This document shows positions 1 through 8,486 of a stretch of DNA of 64,000 bases, piece by piece. The number at the start of each line of letters is the position of its first letter. The stretch's first letter is position 1. The notes beneath the pieces were generated by a model. The model saw only the letters and a program-made list of their open reading frames with translations, made no database searches and had not been told where the DNA came from. Origin of the DNA: Labrys wisconsinensis. Its GTDB lineage: Bacteria; Pseudomonadota; Alphaproteobacteria; Rhizobiales; Labraceae. Position numbers and translations under genes: made by a program. Location of the stretch: assembly GCF_030814995.1 (NCBI RefSeq), contig NZ_JAUSVX010000011.1:186001-250000 (forward strand). The letters run 5' to 3'.

Positions 1-1
1 G

Positions 2-1855
2 GGCCTTGCCCGCGAGCCGACGACCGTGACGCTGCCGCTCGGCCTGCCCTGGATCGGGGCGCATCTGCGCATCGACGCCCTGGCCGCCTTCTTCCTTCTC
101 GTCGTCAATCTCGGCGGCGCCGCCGCCAGCCTCTACGGCATCGGCCATGGCCGGCACGAACCCGAGCCGCAGCGCGTGCTGCCGTTCTTTCCCGCCTTCC
201 TCGCCGGCATGAACCTGGTGCTGCTGGCGGACGACGCCTTCACCTTCCTGCTCTCCTGGGAGCTGATGTCACTGGCGTCCTGGGCGCTGGTCATGGCGCA
301 TCACCGCGAGGCGGCGAACGTCCGCGCCGGCTATGTCTATATCCTGATGGCGAGCTTCGGCACGCTGACGCTGCTGCTCGCCTTCGGCCTGCTCGCCGGG
401 GCGGACGGGGCCTATGCGTTCGCGGCCATCCGCACGCACGGCCTGCCGCCGGTGTCGGCCGCCCTCGTCCTCGGGCTCGCCCTTATCGGCACGGGTTCGA
501 AGGCGGGGCTCGTGCCGCTGCATGTCTGGCTGCCGCTGGCCCATCCGGCGGCGCCGAGCCATGTCTCGGCGCTGATGAGCGGCGTGATGACCAAGGTCGC
601 GGTCTACGGCTTCGCGCGCATCGCCTTCGACCTGCTCGGGCCGCCGGCCTGGTGGTGGGGCGTGCCGGTCCTGGCGGTCGGCGGGGGGACCGCGGCGCTC
701 GGCGTGCTGCAGGCGCTGATGCAGAACGACCTCAAGCGCGTGCTGGCCTACAGCACGATCGAGAATATCGGCCTCATCTTCGTCGGGCTCGGGCTGGCGC
801 TCGCCTTCAAGGCCAACGGCCTGCCCGCGGCGGCGGCCCTCGGCATGACCGCCGCCCTCTTCCACGTCTTCAACCATGCCCTGTTCAAGAGCGCCCTGTT
901 CTTCGGCGCCGGCGCCGTGCTGACGGCGACCGGCGAGCGGCGGATGGAGCACCTCGGCGGCCTCATCCACCGCATGCCGGCCACCAGCGTCCTGGTCCTG
1001 GTCGCCTGCGCCGCGATCTCAGCGCTGCCGCCGCTCAACGGCTTCGCCTCGGAATGGCTCGCCCTGCAGGCGATCCTGCTCAGCCCGCAATTGCCGCAAT
1101 GGGGGCTGAAGCTGCTCGTCCCCGCCACCGGCGCGCTGCTCGCCCTGTCCACCGCGCTGGCGGCGGCCTGCTTCGTGCGGGTCTACGGCATCGTCTTCCT
1201 CGGCCGGCCGCGGACGGTGGCGGCGGAGCGGGCCGTGGAGGTCGACCGCTGGTCCCTCGGCGCGATGGGCCTGCTGCTCGCCCTCTGCCTGCTCGCCGGA
1301 CTGCTGCCGGGGCTGGCGATCGATGGCATCGCGCCGGCGGTGCAGAGCGTCATCGGCGCCCGCATGCCGGCCCAGGCGAGCATCGACTGGCTGTCGATCG
1401 TGCCCGTCGCCGAGAGCCGCAGCTCCTATAACGGCCTGCTCGTCTTCTGCTTCATCGCTGCCTCCGCCTCGCTCGGCGCGCTCGCCATCCACCGGCTGGC
1501 CTCGCGGGCGGTGCGCCGGGCGCCGGCCTGGGACTGCGGCTTTCCCGATCCGAGCTCCGCGACCCAGTATACCGCCGACAGCTTCGCCCAGCCGGTCCGC
1601 CGCGTCTTCGGCACCTTCGTCTTCCGCGCCAGCGAACATGTCGCGATGCCGCCGCCGGGGTCTCTCGCCCCCGCCCGCTTCGAGGTCAGGCTGCACGACT
1701 TCGCCTGGGAGCTGATCTACACGCCGATCGCGCGGATGGTCTCGCGGATCGCCGACCGGCTCAACCGGCTGCAGTTCCTGACCATCCGCCAATATCTCAG
1801 CCTGGTCTTCGCCGCGCTGGTGCTGCTCCTCCTGGGGCTCGCGCTATGGCCCTGA
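2..1855 (+). CDS. Hyf/Ehr complex antiporter-like subunit B (partial, 5' end cut)
   Basis: Large multi-pass membrane protein of the Mrp-antiporter/NuoL family, closest in style to hydrogenase-4 component B (HyfB). The reading frame is open to the left window edge, so the true start lies outside. A GTG at 26 is possible, but the codons before it still look coding, and E. coli HyfB is about 55 residues longer. The conserved proton-path segment GTGSKAGLVPLHVWLP is visible, as is the second lysine region (LFHVFNHALFKSALFF). The C-terminal part after about residue 480 is a soluble stretch followed by a last helix, as in HyfB. It overlaps the next gene by 10 nt. By family knowledge it would carry protons or ions in a membrane-bound redox complex. 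Subunit identity is sure; the electron donor and acceptor are unknown. Confidence 0.9.
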   Translation, partial: GLAREPTTVTLPLGLPWIGAHLRIDALAAFFLLVVNLGGAAASLYGIGHGRHEPEPQRVLPFFPAFLAGMNLVLLADDAFTFLLSWELMSLASWALVMAHHREAANVRAGYVYILMASFGTLTLLLAFGLLAGADGAYAFAAIRTHGLPPVSAALVLGLALIGTGSKAGLVPLHVWLPLAHPAAPSHVSALMSGVMTKVAVYGFARIAFDLLGPPAWWWGVPVLAVGGGTAALGVLQALMQNDLKRVLAYSTIENIGLIFVGLGLALAFKANGLPAAAALGMTAALFHVFNHALFKSALFFGAGAVLTATGERRMEHLGGLIHRMPATSVLVLVACAAISALPPLNGFASEWLALQAILLSPQLPQWGLKLLVPATGALLALSTALAAACFVRVYGIVFLGRPRTVAAERAVEVDRWSLGAMGLLLALCLLAGLLPGLAIDGIAPAVQSVIGARMPAQASIDWLSIVPVAESRSSYNGLLVFCFIAASASLGALAIHRLASRAVRRAPAWDCGFPDPSSATQYTADSFAQPVRRVFGTFVFRASEHVAMPPPGSLAPARFEVRLHDFAWELIYTPIARMVSRIADRLNRLQFLTIRQYLSLVFAALVLLLLGLALWP

Positions 1856-2802
1856 TCCCCTCTCTCGCCGTCCAAGGCGTCCAGATGCTGCTGGTGCTGG
1901 CGCTGGCGCCGCTCCTCACCGGCTTCGTGCGCAAGGTGAAGGCGCGCCTCCTGCGCCGGCGCGGACCTGGCCTCGTCCAGCCCTACCGCGATCTCTGGCG
2001 GCTGCTGCGCAAGGAGGTGGTGCTGGCCGACAACGCCTCCTGGCTGTTCCGGGTGATCCCCTATCTCGTCTTCGCCACGACCTGGGTGGCGGCGGCGCTG
2101 GTGCCGACCTTCGCCACCGGCCTGCCGTTCAGCTGGTCGGCCGACCTGATCGCTGTGATCGCTCTGCTCGGCGCGGCGCGCTTCCTTCTGGCCCTCGCCG
2201 GCATGGATGTCGGCACCAGCTTCGGCGGCATCGGCTCCAGCCGCGAGGTGATGATCGCCACCCTGGCCGAACCGGCGACGATCATGATCGTCTTCACCCT
2301 CGCGCTCCTGGCGGGCTCGACGCAGCTCTCGAACCTCGCCGGCTTCATGCTGTCTCCGGCCGTCGGCATCCGCGTCTCGCTCGGGCTGGCGCTGGTGGCG
2401 CTGATCATGGTGGCCCTGGCCGAGAACGGGCGCATCCCGATCGACAACCCGGCGACGCATCTGGAGCTCACCATGGTGCACGAGGCGATGGTGCTGGAAT
2501 ATTCCGGCCGGCACCTCGCCATGATCGAGCTCGCGGGCGCCCTCAAGCTCCTGCTCTACCTCTCGCTGATCGGCTGCGTCTTCGTCCCCTGGGGGCTGGC
2601 GCCGGCGGGCGCGCCCGTAGGCGCCCATCTCATCGGCCTTGCCGCCTATCTCCTCAAGCTGACGGCCGGTGGTCTGCTCCTGGCGCTGTTCGAGACCTCG
2701 ATCGCCAAGATGCGCGTCTTCCGGGTGCCCGACTTCCTCGGCGCGGCTCTGATGCTCGGCCTGCTCGGGACGCTGCTCCTGTTCGTGTCGCGGAGCCTGT
2801 GA
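1846..2802 (+). CDS. Hyf/Ehr complex membrane subunit C (NuoH/HycD-like)
   Basis: A 318-residue membrane protein of the complex I subunit 1 (NuoH) family, like HyfC/HycD. This subunit forms the junction between the peripheral redox arm and the membrane arm. The diagnostic loop ENGRIPIDNPATHLELTM followed by VHEAMVLEYSG is present; its acidic residues belong to the quinone/proton coupling region in complex I relatives. The N-terminal part has the typical basic loop KVKARLLRRRGPG before QPYRDLWRLLRKE. ATG at 1846 overlaps the end of subunit B, and the stop overlaps the next ATG (TGATG), so translation is probably coupled. Assignment to family is secure. The specific complex type depends on the large subunit downstream. 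Confidence 0.92.
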   Translation: MALIPSLAVQGVQMLLVLALAPLLTGFVRKVKARLLRRRGPGLVQPYRDLWRLLRKEVVLADNASWLFRVIPYLVFATTWVAAALVPTFATGLPFSWSADLIAVIALLGAARFLLALAGMDVGTSFGGIGSSREVMIATLAEPATIMIVFTLALLAGSTQLSNLAGFMLSPAVGIRVSLGLALVALIMVALAENGRIPIDNPATHLELTMVHEAMVLEYSGRHLAMIELAGALKLLLYLSLIGCVFVPWGLAPAGAPVGAHLIGLAAYLLKLTAGGLLLALFETSIAKMRVFRVPDFLGAALMLGLLGTLLLFVSRSL

Positions 2803-3464
2803 TGCACGGCCTGGCCTTCGACATCGCCCATCTCCTCGCCGGCGGACTGGTGCTGGTCAGCCTGATGCTGCTCTACCAGGACCGGCTCTACGCGCTCCTC
2901 AACGTCTTCGCGCTCCAGGCCCTGGTGCTCGCCCTGTCGATCAGCTGGCAGGCCTGGGTCCAGGACGCACCGCATCTCTATGTCTCCGCGGCGATCGCGC
3001 TCCTGGTCAAGGCGATCGCCATTCCGCTGGCGCTGCACCGCATCATCGCCCGCCTCGGCATCCATCGCGAGGTCGAGACCGTCGTCAGCATCGGCCCGAC
3101 CATGCTGGCCGGCATCGGCCTCGTCGCTCTCTCCATGGTGGTGATGCTGCGGGTCACCGCCGATGCCGATCCGCTGGCGCGCGAGGACCTCGCCTTCGCC
3201 CTCTCGGTCGTGCTGCTGGGCCTCCTGATGATGGTGACGCGGCGCAACGCGGTGAGCCAGGTCGTCGGCTTCATGTCCCTGGAGAACGGCCTGATCCTGG
3301 CGGCGACCGGGGCCAAGGGCATGCCCTTCGTGGTCGAGATCAGCGTCGCCTTCTCGGTCCTGGTCGCCTTCATCGTCATCGGCATCTTCCTGTTCCGGAT
3401 CCGGGAGCGTTTTGACACCGTCGACGTCCACGCCCTCGACCGCTTTCGCGAGGACCAGCAATGA
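2802..3464 (+). CDS. Hyf/Ehr complex membrane subunit E (HyfE-like)
   Basis: A protein of about 220 residues made almost wholly of transmembrane helices, matching hydrogenase-4 component E in size, position and helix pattern. HyfE-like proteins correspond to a NuoK-like part fused to extra helices. The glutamate-containing segment SLENGLILAATG matches the buried glutamate region of NuoK (the LENGL motif). I chose ATG at 2802, which overlaps the previous stop as TGATG; a GTG directly before it is less likely. The soluble C-terminus (FDTVDVHALDRFREDQQ) overlaps the start of the next gene by 4 nt (ATGA). It lies in a tight operon with the other complex subunits. Confidence 0.88.
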   Translation: MHGLAFDIAHLLAGGLVLVSLMLLYQDRLYALLNVFALQALVLALSISWQAWVQDAPHLYVSAAIALLVKAIAIPLALHRIIARLGIHREVETVVSIGPTMLAGIGLVALSMVVMLRVTADADPLAREDLAFALSVVLLGLLMMVTRRNAVSQVVGFMSLENGLILAATGAKGMPFVVEISVAFSVLVAFIVIGIFLFRIRERFDTVDVHALDRFREDQQ

Positions 3465-4912
3465 GCCTGTCCGCTCTCGACGGTCAGACCGCGCTGATCC
3501 TGACGATTCCCCTCGTCACCGCGCTCCTGCTGGCGTTCCTAGCCAACCATCGCCTGTCGGCCCGGCTCAATGCCCTGTCGGCGCTGCTGACCTTGCTCGC
3601 GGCGCTCTCCCTGCTCGCCCACAAGCCCGAGCCCGGTCCCTATATCCTGGTCGACGACCTCAACATCGTCTTCATCGTCCTCAACAGCTTCGTCGGTTTC
3701 ACCACCAGCCTGTTCAGCGCCAGCTATATCGCCCATGAGCTCGAGACCGGCCGGCTGACGCCGGCGCATCTGCGCTTCTACCACGCGATGTACCAGGTGC
3801 TGCTGTTCGCCATGAACCTCGCCCTCCTCGCCAACAATATCGGCGTGATGTGGGTGGCGATCGAGATGGCGACGCTGACCACCGTGATCATGGTCGGCCT
3901 CTACCGCACCGAAGCGGCGATCGAGGCGGCCTGGAAATACTTCATCCTCGGCAGCGTCGGCATCGCTCTGGCGCTGTTCGGCACGATCCTGGTCTACATG
4001 GCGGCCCGCCCGGTGGTCGGCGAGGGTCTCGACGGCATGGTCTGGACGGTGCTGATCGCCCATGTCGCCGCCTTCGATCCGGCCCTGCTCAACATCGCCT
4101 TCGTCTTCCTCATCCTCGGCTACGGCACCAAGGTCGGCCTGGTGCCGCTGCATGCCTGGCTGCCCGACGCCCATGCCGAGGGCCCGACCCCGATCTCGGC
4201 CGTGCTCTCGGGCCTGCTGCTCAACGTCGCGCTCTACGCCGTGCTGCGCTTCAAGCTGCTGCTCGCCGCCAATGCCGGAGCGATCGCGCCCGGCCCGCTG
4301 ATGGCGGCGATGGGCCTGGTCTCGCTGATCTTCGCCGGCTTCATGCTGTACCGCCGCCGCGACATGAAGCGCCTGTTCGCCTATTCCTCGATCGAGCACA
4401 TGGGCATCATCACCTTTGCCTTCGGCATGGGCGGGCCGCTGGCCAATTTCGCCGGGCTGCTGCACATGACCATGCACAGCCTGACCAAGTCGGCGATCTT
4501 CTTCGCCGTCGGCCATATCGCCCAGGCCAAGGGCACGCAGCGCCTGTCGGAGATCCGAGGCCTGACCGCGACGCACCCGCTGCTCGGCTGGAGCCTGGTC
4601 GCCGGCGTCGCCGCCATTGCCGGCCTGCCGCCGCTCGGCATCTTCATGAGCGAGTTCCTGGTGGTGAGCTCGACCTTCGCCCGCGAGCCGCTCCTCGCAG
4701 TGCCGCTGGTGGCGGGGCTGCTGGTCGCCTTCGGGGCGCTGGCGCTGCGGTTGCATGATGTCGCCTTTGGCGAGCCGACCGGCAGCATCGTGCCGGTGCA
4801 GGCCTCCACCGTGCCGCTGGTCGCCCATCTGGGGCTGGTGCTGACGGCCGGCATCTACCTCCCCGCGCCGCTGGTCGCCTGGTTCCAGCACGTCGCGGGC
4901 CTGCTCGGATAG
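3461..4912 (+). CDS. Hyf/Ehr complex antiporter-like subunit F (HyfF-like)
   Basis: A 483-residue Mrp-antiporter/NuoN-NuoM-type subunit, second of two in this operon. The signature GYGTKVGLVPLHAWLPDAHA with the conserved lysine is seen, along with the HSLTKSAIFFAVGHIAQ region bearing the second lysine. HyfF and HyfB being present together is the hallmark of the hydrogenase-4 layout, in contrast to formate hydrogenlyase-1, which has one antiporter-like subunit. ATG at 3461 overlaps the stop of subunit E. The next gene starts 9 nt after its stop. It presumably contributes a separate ion-translocation path. Function in this particular complex is inferred from family only. Confidence 0.92.
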   Translation: MSLSALDGQTALILTIPLVTALLLAFLANHRLSARLNALSALLTLLAALSLLAHKPEPGPYILVDDLNIVFIVLNSFVGFTTSLFSASYIAHELETGRLTPAHLRFYHAMYQVLLFAMNLALLANNIGVMWVAIEMATLTTVIMVGLYRTEAAIEAAWKYFILGSVGIALALFGTILVYMAARPVVGEGLDGMVWTVLIAHVAAFDPALLNIAFVFLILGYGTKVGLVPLHAWLPDAHAEGPTPISAVLSGLLLNVALYAVLRFKLLLAANAGAIAPGPLMAAMGLVSLIFAGFMLYRRRDMKRLFAYSSIEHMGIITFAFGMGGPLANFAGLLHMTMHSLTKSAIFFAVGHIAQAKGTQRLSEIRGLTATHPLLGWSLVAGVAAIAGLPPLGIFMSEFLVVSSTFAREPLLAVPLVAGLLVAFGALALRLHDVAFGEPTGSIVPVQASTVPLVAHLGLVLTAGIYLPAPLVAWFQHVAGLLG

Positions 4913-4921
4913 GGGGCGCCG

Positions 4922-6463
4922 ATGACGCTGCCGACCGCTCTTCTCGCTGCCGGCCGCCGGGTCGAAGAGACCCGGCCCCATCCTCGCGTGGTGGTGGACG
5001 ACGCGGTCTGGCAGGCGTTTGCCGCGCGGCTCGCCGCGGGCGAGGCGACGCTGCTCGGCCTCTGGGGCGACGGCAGCGCGGTCCATATGGCTCTGCTCGA
5101 CGAGACCGGAGGGCAGGTCGCCATCGCCACGCGGGAATGCCCGGACGGGCGCTATGCCTCGGTCGGCCGCGCCCATCCGCCGGCGATCCGCCTGGAGCGG
5201 GCGCTGCAGGATCTCACCGGGCTCGAAGCGACCGGCTTGCCCGACGGCCGCCCCTGGCTCGACCATGGCCGGTGGGATCGCCGGCATCCGCTCGCGGCGG
5301 CGCCCGCTGCCCCGGCAGCGGTGGCATCCGCTGCCCCGGCCGGCGCGCTCGCCTATCCCTTCCTGCCGGCCGAGGGCGAGGGCTTGCACCAGATCCCGGT
5401 CGGCCCGGTCCATGCCGGCATCATCGAGCCTGGCCATTTCCGCTTCACCGCCAATGGCGAGACCGTGGTGCGGCTGGAGGAGCGCCTGGGCTATGTCCAT
5501 CGCGGCGTCGAAGCGCTGATGGCCGGCAAGCCCGTCGCCGAGGCGGCGCGTCTCGCCGGCCGAACCTCCGGCGACAGCACGGTCGCCTATGCCCTCGCTT
5601 TTGCCCGCGCCGTCGAGACTGCTCTCGGCATCGACGTGCCGCTCCGCGCCGTCTGGCTGCGGGCGCTGATGGCCGAGATCGAGCGTCTCGCCAACCATTT
5701 CGGCGATATCGGCGCCATCTGCAACGACGCCGCCTTCGCGCTGATGCACGCCCATTGCGGTGTGCTGCGCGAGCGCGTGCTGCGCACGGCGGCGGCCTGC
5801 TTCGGCCATCGCCTGATGATGGACCGCATCGGTCCTGGCGGGGTCGCCTCCGACATTGCTGCCGCCGGCATCGACCAGATCCGCGATCTCGTGCGCACGG
5901 TCCGCCAGGTGTTCCCGGCCCTGGTCGGGCTCTACGACAACACCGCCTCGCTGCAGGACCGCACCGTCGGCACCGGCCGCGTCTCCGCGGCCCTGGTCCG
6001 GCAATTCGGCTGCGGAGGCTTCGTCGGCCGCGCCTCCGGCCGGGCCTTCGATGCGCGCCGGCACCTGGCCTATCCGCCCTATGACGCGCTGGCCTTCACC
6101 GTGCCGACCGCGGAGGACGGCGACGTCAATGCCCGGCTGTGGATCCGCATCCGCGAGGTGGAGGAGAGCCTGTCGCTGGTCTCGCAGATCCTCGATGGCC
6201 TGCCGGCCGAGGGAGCGCTGGCTGTGCCGGTCGCCGCGACCGGCGGACCCGCGGAGGGGCTGGCCATCGTCGAGGGGTTCCGCGGCGATATCCTCGCCTT
6301 CGTCCGTCTCGACGCTGACGGCCGGGTCGCGCGCTGTCACCTGCGCGATCCCTCCTGGTTCCAGTGGCCGCTGCTCGAGGCGGCGATCGAGGGCAACATC
6401 GTGGCCGACTTCCCGCTCTGCAACAAATCCTTCAACTGCTCCTATGCGGGGCACGACCTCTAG
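4922..6463 (+). CDS. Hyf/Ehr complex large subunit (NuoC-NuoD/HyfG-like) without NiFe ligands
   Basis: A 513-residue fusion of a NuoC-like domain (about residues 1-120), an Ala/Pro linker (about 124-142) and a NuoD/NiFe-hydrogenase-like catalytic domain, the layout of HyfG/HycE. In true NiFe hydrogenases a CxxC pair follows the early conserved Arg, with a second CxxC near the C-terminus. Here the first site reads GRTSGDSTVAY (residues 213-223), with Ser at both Cys positions. The end of the protein reads CNKSFNC (Cys500 and Cys506, five residues apart) and not the DPCxxC type. NiFe binding is therefore unlikely, and the protein fits the energy-converting-hydrogenase-related (Ehr) class described for such operons. 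The substrate is unknown. The protein is not truncated; it ends shortly before the small-subunit gene. Confidence 0.88.
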   Translation: MTLPTALLAAGRRVEETRPHPRVVVDDAVWQAFAARLAAGEATLLGLWGDGSAVHMALLDETGGQVAIATRECPDGRYASVGRAHPPAIRLERALQDLTGLEATGLPDGRPWLDHGRWDRRHPLAAAPAAPAAVASAAPAGALAYPFLPAEGEGLHQIPVGPVHAGIIEPGHFRFTANGETVVRLEERLGYVHRGVEALMAGKPVAEAARLAGRTSGDSTVAYALAFARAVETALGIDVPLRAVWLRALMAEIERLANHFGDIGAICNDAAFALMHAHCGVLRERVLRTAAACFGHRLMMDRIGPGGVASDIAAAGIDQIRDLVRTVRQVFPALVGLYDNTASLQDRTVGTGRVSAALVRQFGCGGFVGRASGRAFDARRHLAYPPYDALAFTVPTAEDGDVNARLWIRIREVEESLSLVSQILDGLPAEGALAVPVAATGGPAEGLAIVEGFRGDILAFVRLDADGRVARCHLRDPSWFQWPLLEAAIEGNIVADFPLCNKSFNCSYAGHDL

Positions 6464-6471
6464 GCGGCGCC

Positions 6472-6984
6472 ATGCGGAAGATCCTCCTCGAGAGCCTGAA
6501 GGGGCCGCTGACCGAGCCGGCGCCGCCAGCCGACGATCCGGAGCTCGCGGCGCTGGCCGCCGAGGTGGCGGAGGCGGCGCGCCGCAGGCTCGGGCGCAGC
6601 CTGTCCATCCGCCAGGTGGATGCGGGCTCCTGCAACGGCTGCGAGCTCGAGATCCATGCGCTCGGCAACGCCTTCTACGACCTGGAGCGCTTCGGCCTGC
6701 GCTTCGTCGCCTCGCCGCGCCATGCCGACGTGCTCTTGGTGACCGGACCGGTCACCCGCAACATGCAGGGGGCGCTGCTGCGCACCTATCAGGCGACGCC
6801 CGCCCCGAAATGGGTGGTGGCGGCCGGCGCCTGCGCGCTTGACGGCGGGCTGTTCGCCGGCAGCTATGCCTGCGTCGGCGGCGTCTCGGCGGTCGTCCCG
6901 GTGGACCTGCATATTCCGGGCTGCCCGCCCTCGCCGGCGACGCTGCTCAGGGGCCTGCTCGCCCTGATGCGGGGGAGCAGGTGA
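6472..6984 (+). CDS. Hyf/Ehr complex small subunit (NuoB/HyfI-like, 4Fe-4S)
   Basis: A 170-residue NuoB-family iron-sulfur subunit, equivalent to HyfI/HycG. The cysteines for the proximal [4Fe-4S] cluster are intact: CNGCELE (residues about 45-51), a Cys in GACALDGG and the final GCPPSP. A hydrophilic extension of about 40 residues precedes the cluster domain. ATG at 6472 is chosen because the preceding codons in this frame overlap the large-subunit gene and have no NuoB character. The cluster side looks able to carry electrons although the partner large subunit lacks nickel ligands. No ferredoxin-like HyfH/NuoI or HyfA gene follows it here; if one exists it lies to the left of the window or elsewhere. 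Confidence 0.92.
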   Translation: MRKILLESLKGPLTEPAPPADDPELAALAAEVAEAARRRLGRSLSIRQVDAGSCNGCELEIHALGNAFYDLERFGLRFVASPRHADVLLVTGPVTRNMQGALLRTYQATPAPKWVVAAGACALDGGLFAGSYACVGGVSAVVPVDLHIPGCPPSPATLLRGLLALMRGSR

Positions 6985-6993
6985 GGCCGGAGC

Positions 6994-7506
6994 TCACGCC
7001 AGCCGGAACGGCGCGGCCCGGCGCTCGCGCTCGAGCAGGGCGCGCTTGCGCCTGAAGCCCCAGCGATAGCCCGAGAGCGAGCCGTCCTTCTTCACCACGC
7101 GGTGGCAGGGGACGAGGATGGCGATCGGGTTGGCGGCGATGGCCTGCGTCACGTCGCGGGCATCGCGGGTGCCGAGCCGTGCGGCGAGGGCGCCATAGGT
7201 GGTGGTCTCGCCGGCGGGAATCTCGCGCAGCAGCGACCAGACCTGTTTCTCATAGGCCGTGCCCTGCGGATCGAGCGCGATGCCCGGATCAGTGCCGGGC
7301 TCGTCGACGAGCCGCTCGAGCTTGCCGACGAGATCGGACAGGCCCTCCTGGTCCTGTTCGAGCACCGCATCCGGGAGCAGGGCCCGCAGCGTGTCCAAGG
7401 CTGCGCCGCCATCGGCGAATTCGAAGGCGACGAGCCCCTGCCGGGAGAGGGCGACGACGAAGCTGCCGAGCGAGCTCTGCCCAAGGGCGTAGCGGATAGG
7501 GTCCAT
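6994..7506 (-). CDS. methylated-DNA--[protein]-cysteine S-methyltransferase family protein
   Basis: A 170-residue protein of the Ogt/MGMT suicide repair family. It has the ribonuclease-like N-terminal domain and the C-terminal DNA-binding/active-site domain with VPCHRVV (Cys134), then SGYRWGFRRKRALL, the usual asparagine-hinge and recognition-helix region. Such enzymes take the methyl group from O6-methylguanine onto the active-site cysteine. The start at 7506 is chosen because a GGAG lies 8 nt upstream; that GGAG overlaps an earlier ATG at 7518. The gene is convergent with the preceding operon (10-nt gap) and stands alone, away from the ada operon 6 kb further on. Confidence 0.9.
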   Translation of the reverse strand: MDPIRYALGQSSLGSFVVALSRQGLVAFEFADGGAALDTLRALLPDAVLEQDQEGLSDLVGKLERLVDEPGTDPGIALDPQGTAYEKQVWSLLREIPAGETTTYGALAARLGTRDARDVTQAIAANPIAILVPCHRVVKKDGSLSGYRWGFRRKRALLERERRAAPFRLA

Positions 7507-7675
7507 GACGGTCTCCATGCGGTTGGGTGTCGTTCGCATGGGTGTAGGCCGACGCGGCGCGGGATGCGCTCCGGTCCTTGCTTTCAAATTCGGATCGGGC
7601 TGCCGATACGCGGCTCGCCTGCGAAAATGCCGTCTCCGACATCGCGGCTTGACTCGATGGCCGTGGTCATCGTAC

Positions 7676-7686
7676 TGGTCTGACCA
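7676..7686. promoter_or_regulatory. candidate FadR-type operator TGGTCTGACCA
   Basis: A perfect 11-bp palindrome TGGTC-T-GACCA sits 14 nt before the ATG of the FadR-family regulator gene. FadR/GntR (FCD) regulators commonly bind TGGTnnnACCA sites, so this is the probable autoregulatory operator. It is close to the start codon, just ahead of the ribosome-binding site (AGGAGC), which suggests repression of the gene's own transcript. I see no second identical copy before the dehydrogenase gene at 8487, so control of the downstream operon would be by read-through. Confidence 0.65.
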
Positions 7687-7700
7687 AGGTAGGAGCAGGG

Positions 7701-8456
7701 ATGGACGACGGGCTGGAAATCACGCGCATCGCCGACGGCGGCAAGGGCTTCGAGAAGGTGTTCGCCTTCCTGCGCGAGCGGCTGCTCGCCGGCTCGCTGA
7801 AGCCCGGCGACCGGCTCATCCCCGAGCGGGAGCTCGCGGGGCAGCTCGGCGTCAGCCGCCCGATCGTGCGGGAGGCGCTGCGGGCGCTGACCGTGCTCGG
7901 CATCGTCGAGATCCGCGACCGCGTCGGCACCGTGGTGCGGCGCCCGGACGTGTCGGTGCTGAACGACTTCTTCACCTTCGCCTTCGCCCAGCGGGCCGAC
8001 TTCATCGACGACGTGATGGAGGCGCGCATCGCCATCGAATGTCAGGCGATCCGCCTCGCCGCCGAGCGGGCCACGGTCGCCGATTTCGAGCGGCTGCAGC
8101 GGGCGCTGGCGCGCATCGCCGAGACCATCGACGAGGCGGACGCGGGCGGCCTCGCCGATTTCGAGTTCCACCGCGCCATCGTCCTCGCCTCCCATTCGGA
8201 GACGCTGATGGTGCTGCACGATTCCATGGCGGCGCTGCTGACGCGCTCGCACCGCAGCCGCCGCGAGCTGGTCCAGGCCTTCGCGACGATGAAGACCTAC
8301 CTGATCGACGACCATAAGCGGATCTTCGATGCGATCGTGGCGCGGGACCCCGCGCATGCGGATGCGACCCTGCGCGAGCACTTCGCCATCGGCGACGAAT
8401 TCCGCCGCCGCGCGGCGATCGGACATGGCGCCCTGCGCCAGCCGTCCGGAGCGTGA
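7701..8456 (+). CDS. FadR/GntR family transcriptional regulator (FCD domain)
   Basis: A 251-residue regulator with an N-terminal winged helix (about residues 16-75; ERELAGQLGVSRPIVREALRAL is the helix-turn-helix core) and an all-helical FCD ligand domain (about 95-235). Candidate metal ligands in the FCD fold are seen in EFHRAIV and in HKRIFDAI and REHF. FadR-type FCD proteins usually sense a carboxylic acid and repress a neighbouring catabolic operon. AGGAGC precedes the ATG at 7701. The gene starts a same-strand series of dehydrogenase, ABC importer and isomerase genes, which it probably controls. The effector cannot be told from sequence. Confidence 0.92.
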   Translation: MDDGLEITRIADGGKGFEKVFAFLRERLLAGSLKPGDRLIPERELAGQLGVSRPIVREALRALTVLGIVEIRDRVGTVVRRPDVSVLNDFFTFAFAQRADFIDDVMEARIAIECQAIRLAAERATVADFERLQRALARIAETIDEADAGGLADFEFHRAIVLASHSETLMVLHDSMAALLTRSHRSRRELVQAFATMKTYLIDDHKRIFDAIVARDPAHADATLREHFAIGDEFRRRAAIGHGALRQPSGA

Positions 8457-8486
8457 CTCGAGCGAACCAACGAACAGAGAGACGGC

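Noticed and set aside
3539-6454. Very long open frame on the minus strand opposite the Hyf-like genes (971 codons)
   Set aside because: It is antisense to three well-conserved genes, and its product is rich in Arg, Gly, Asp and Gln without domain character. GC-rich codon bias creates such antisense frames. The same applies to the long opposite-strand frames at 25974-28589 and 31986-34847.
4922-6463. Functional NiFe hydrogenase large subunit
   Set aside because: Serines stand at both positions of the first Cys pair and the C-terminal pair is CNKSFNC, so the metal ligands are missing.
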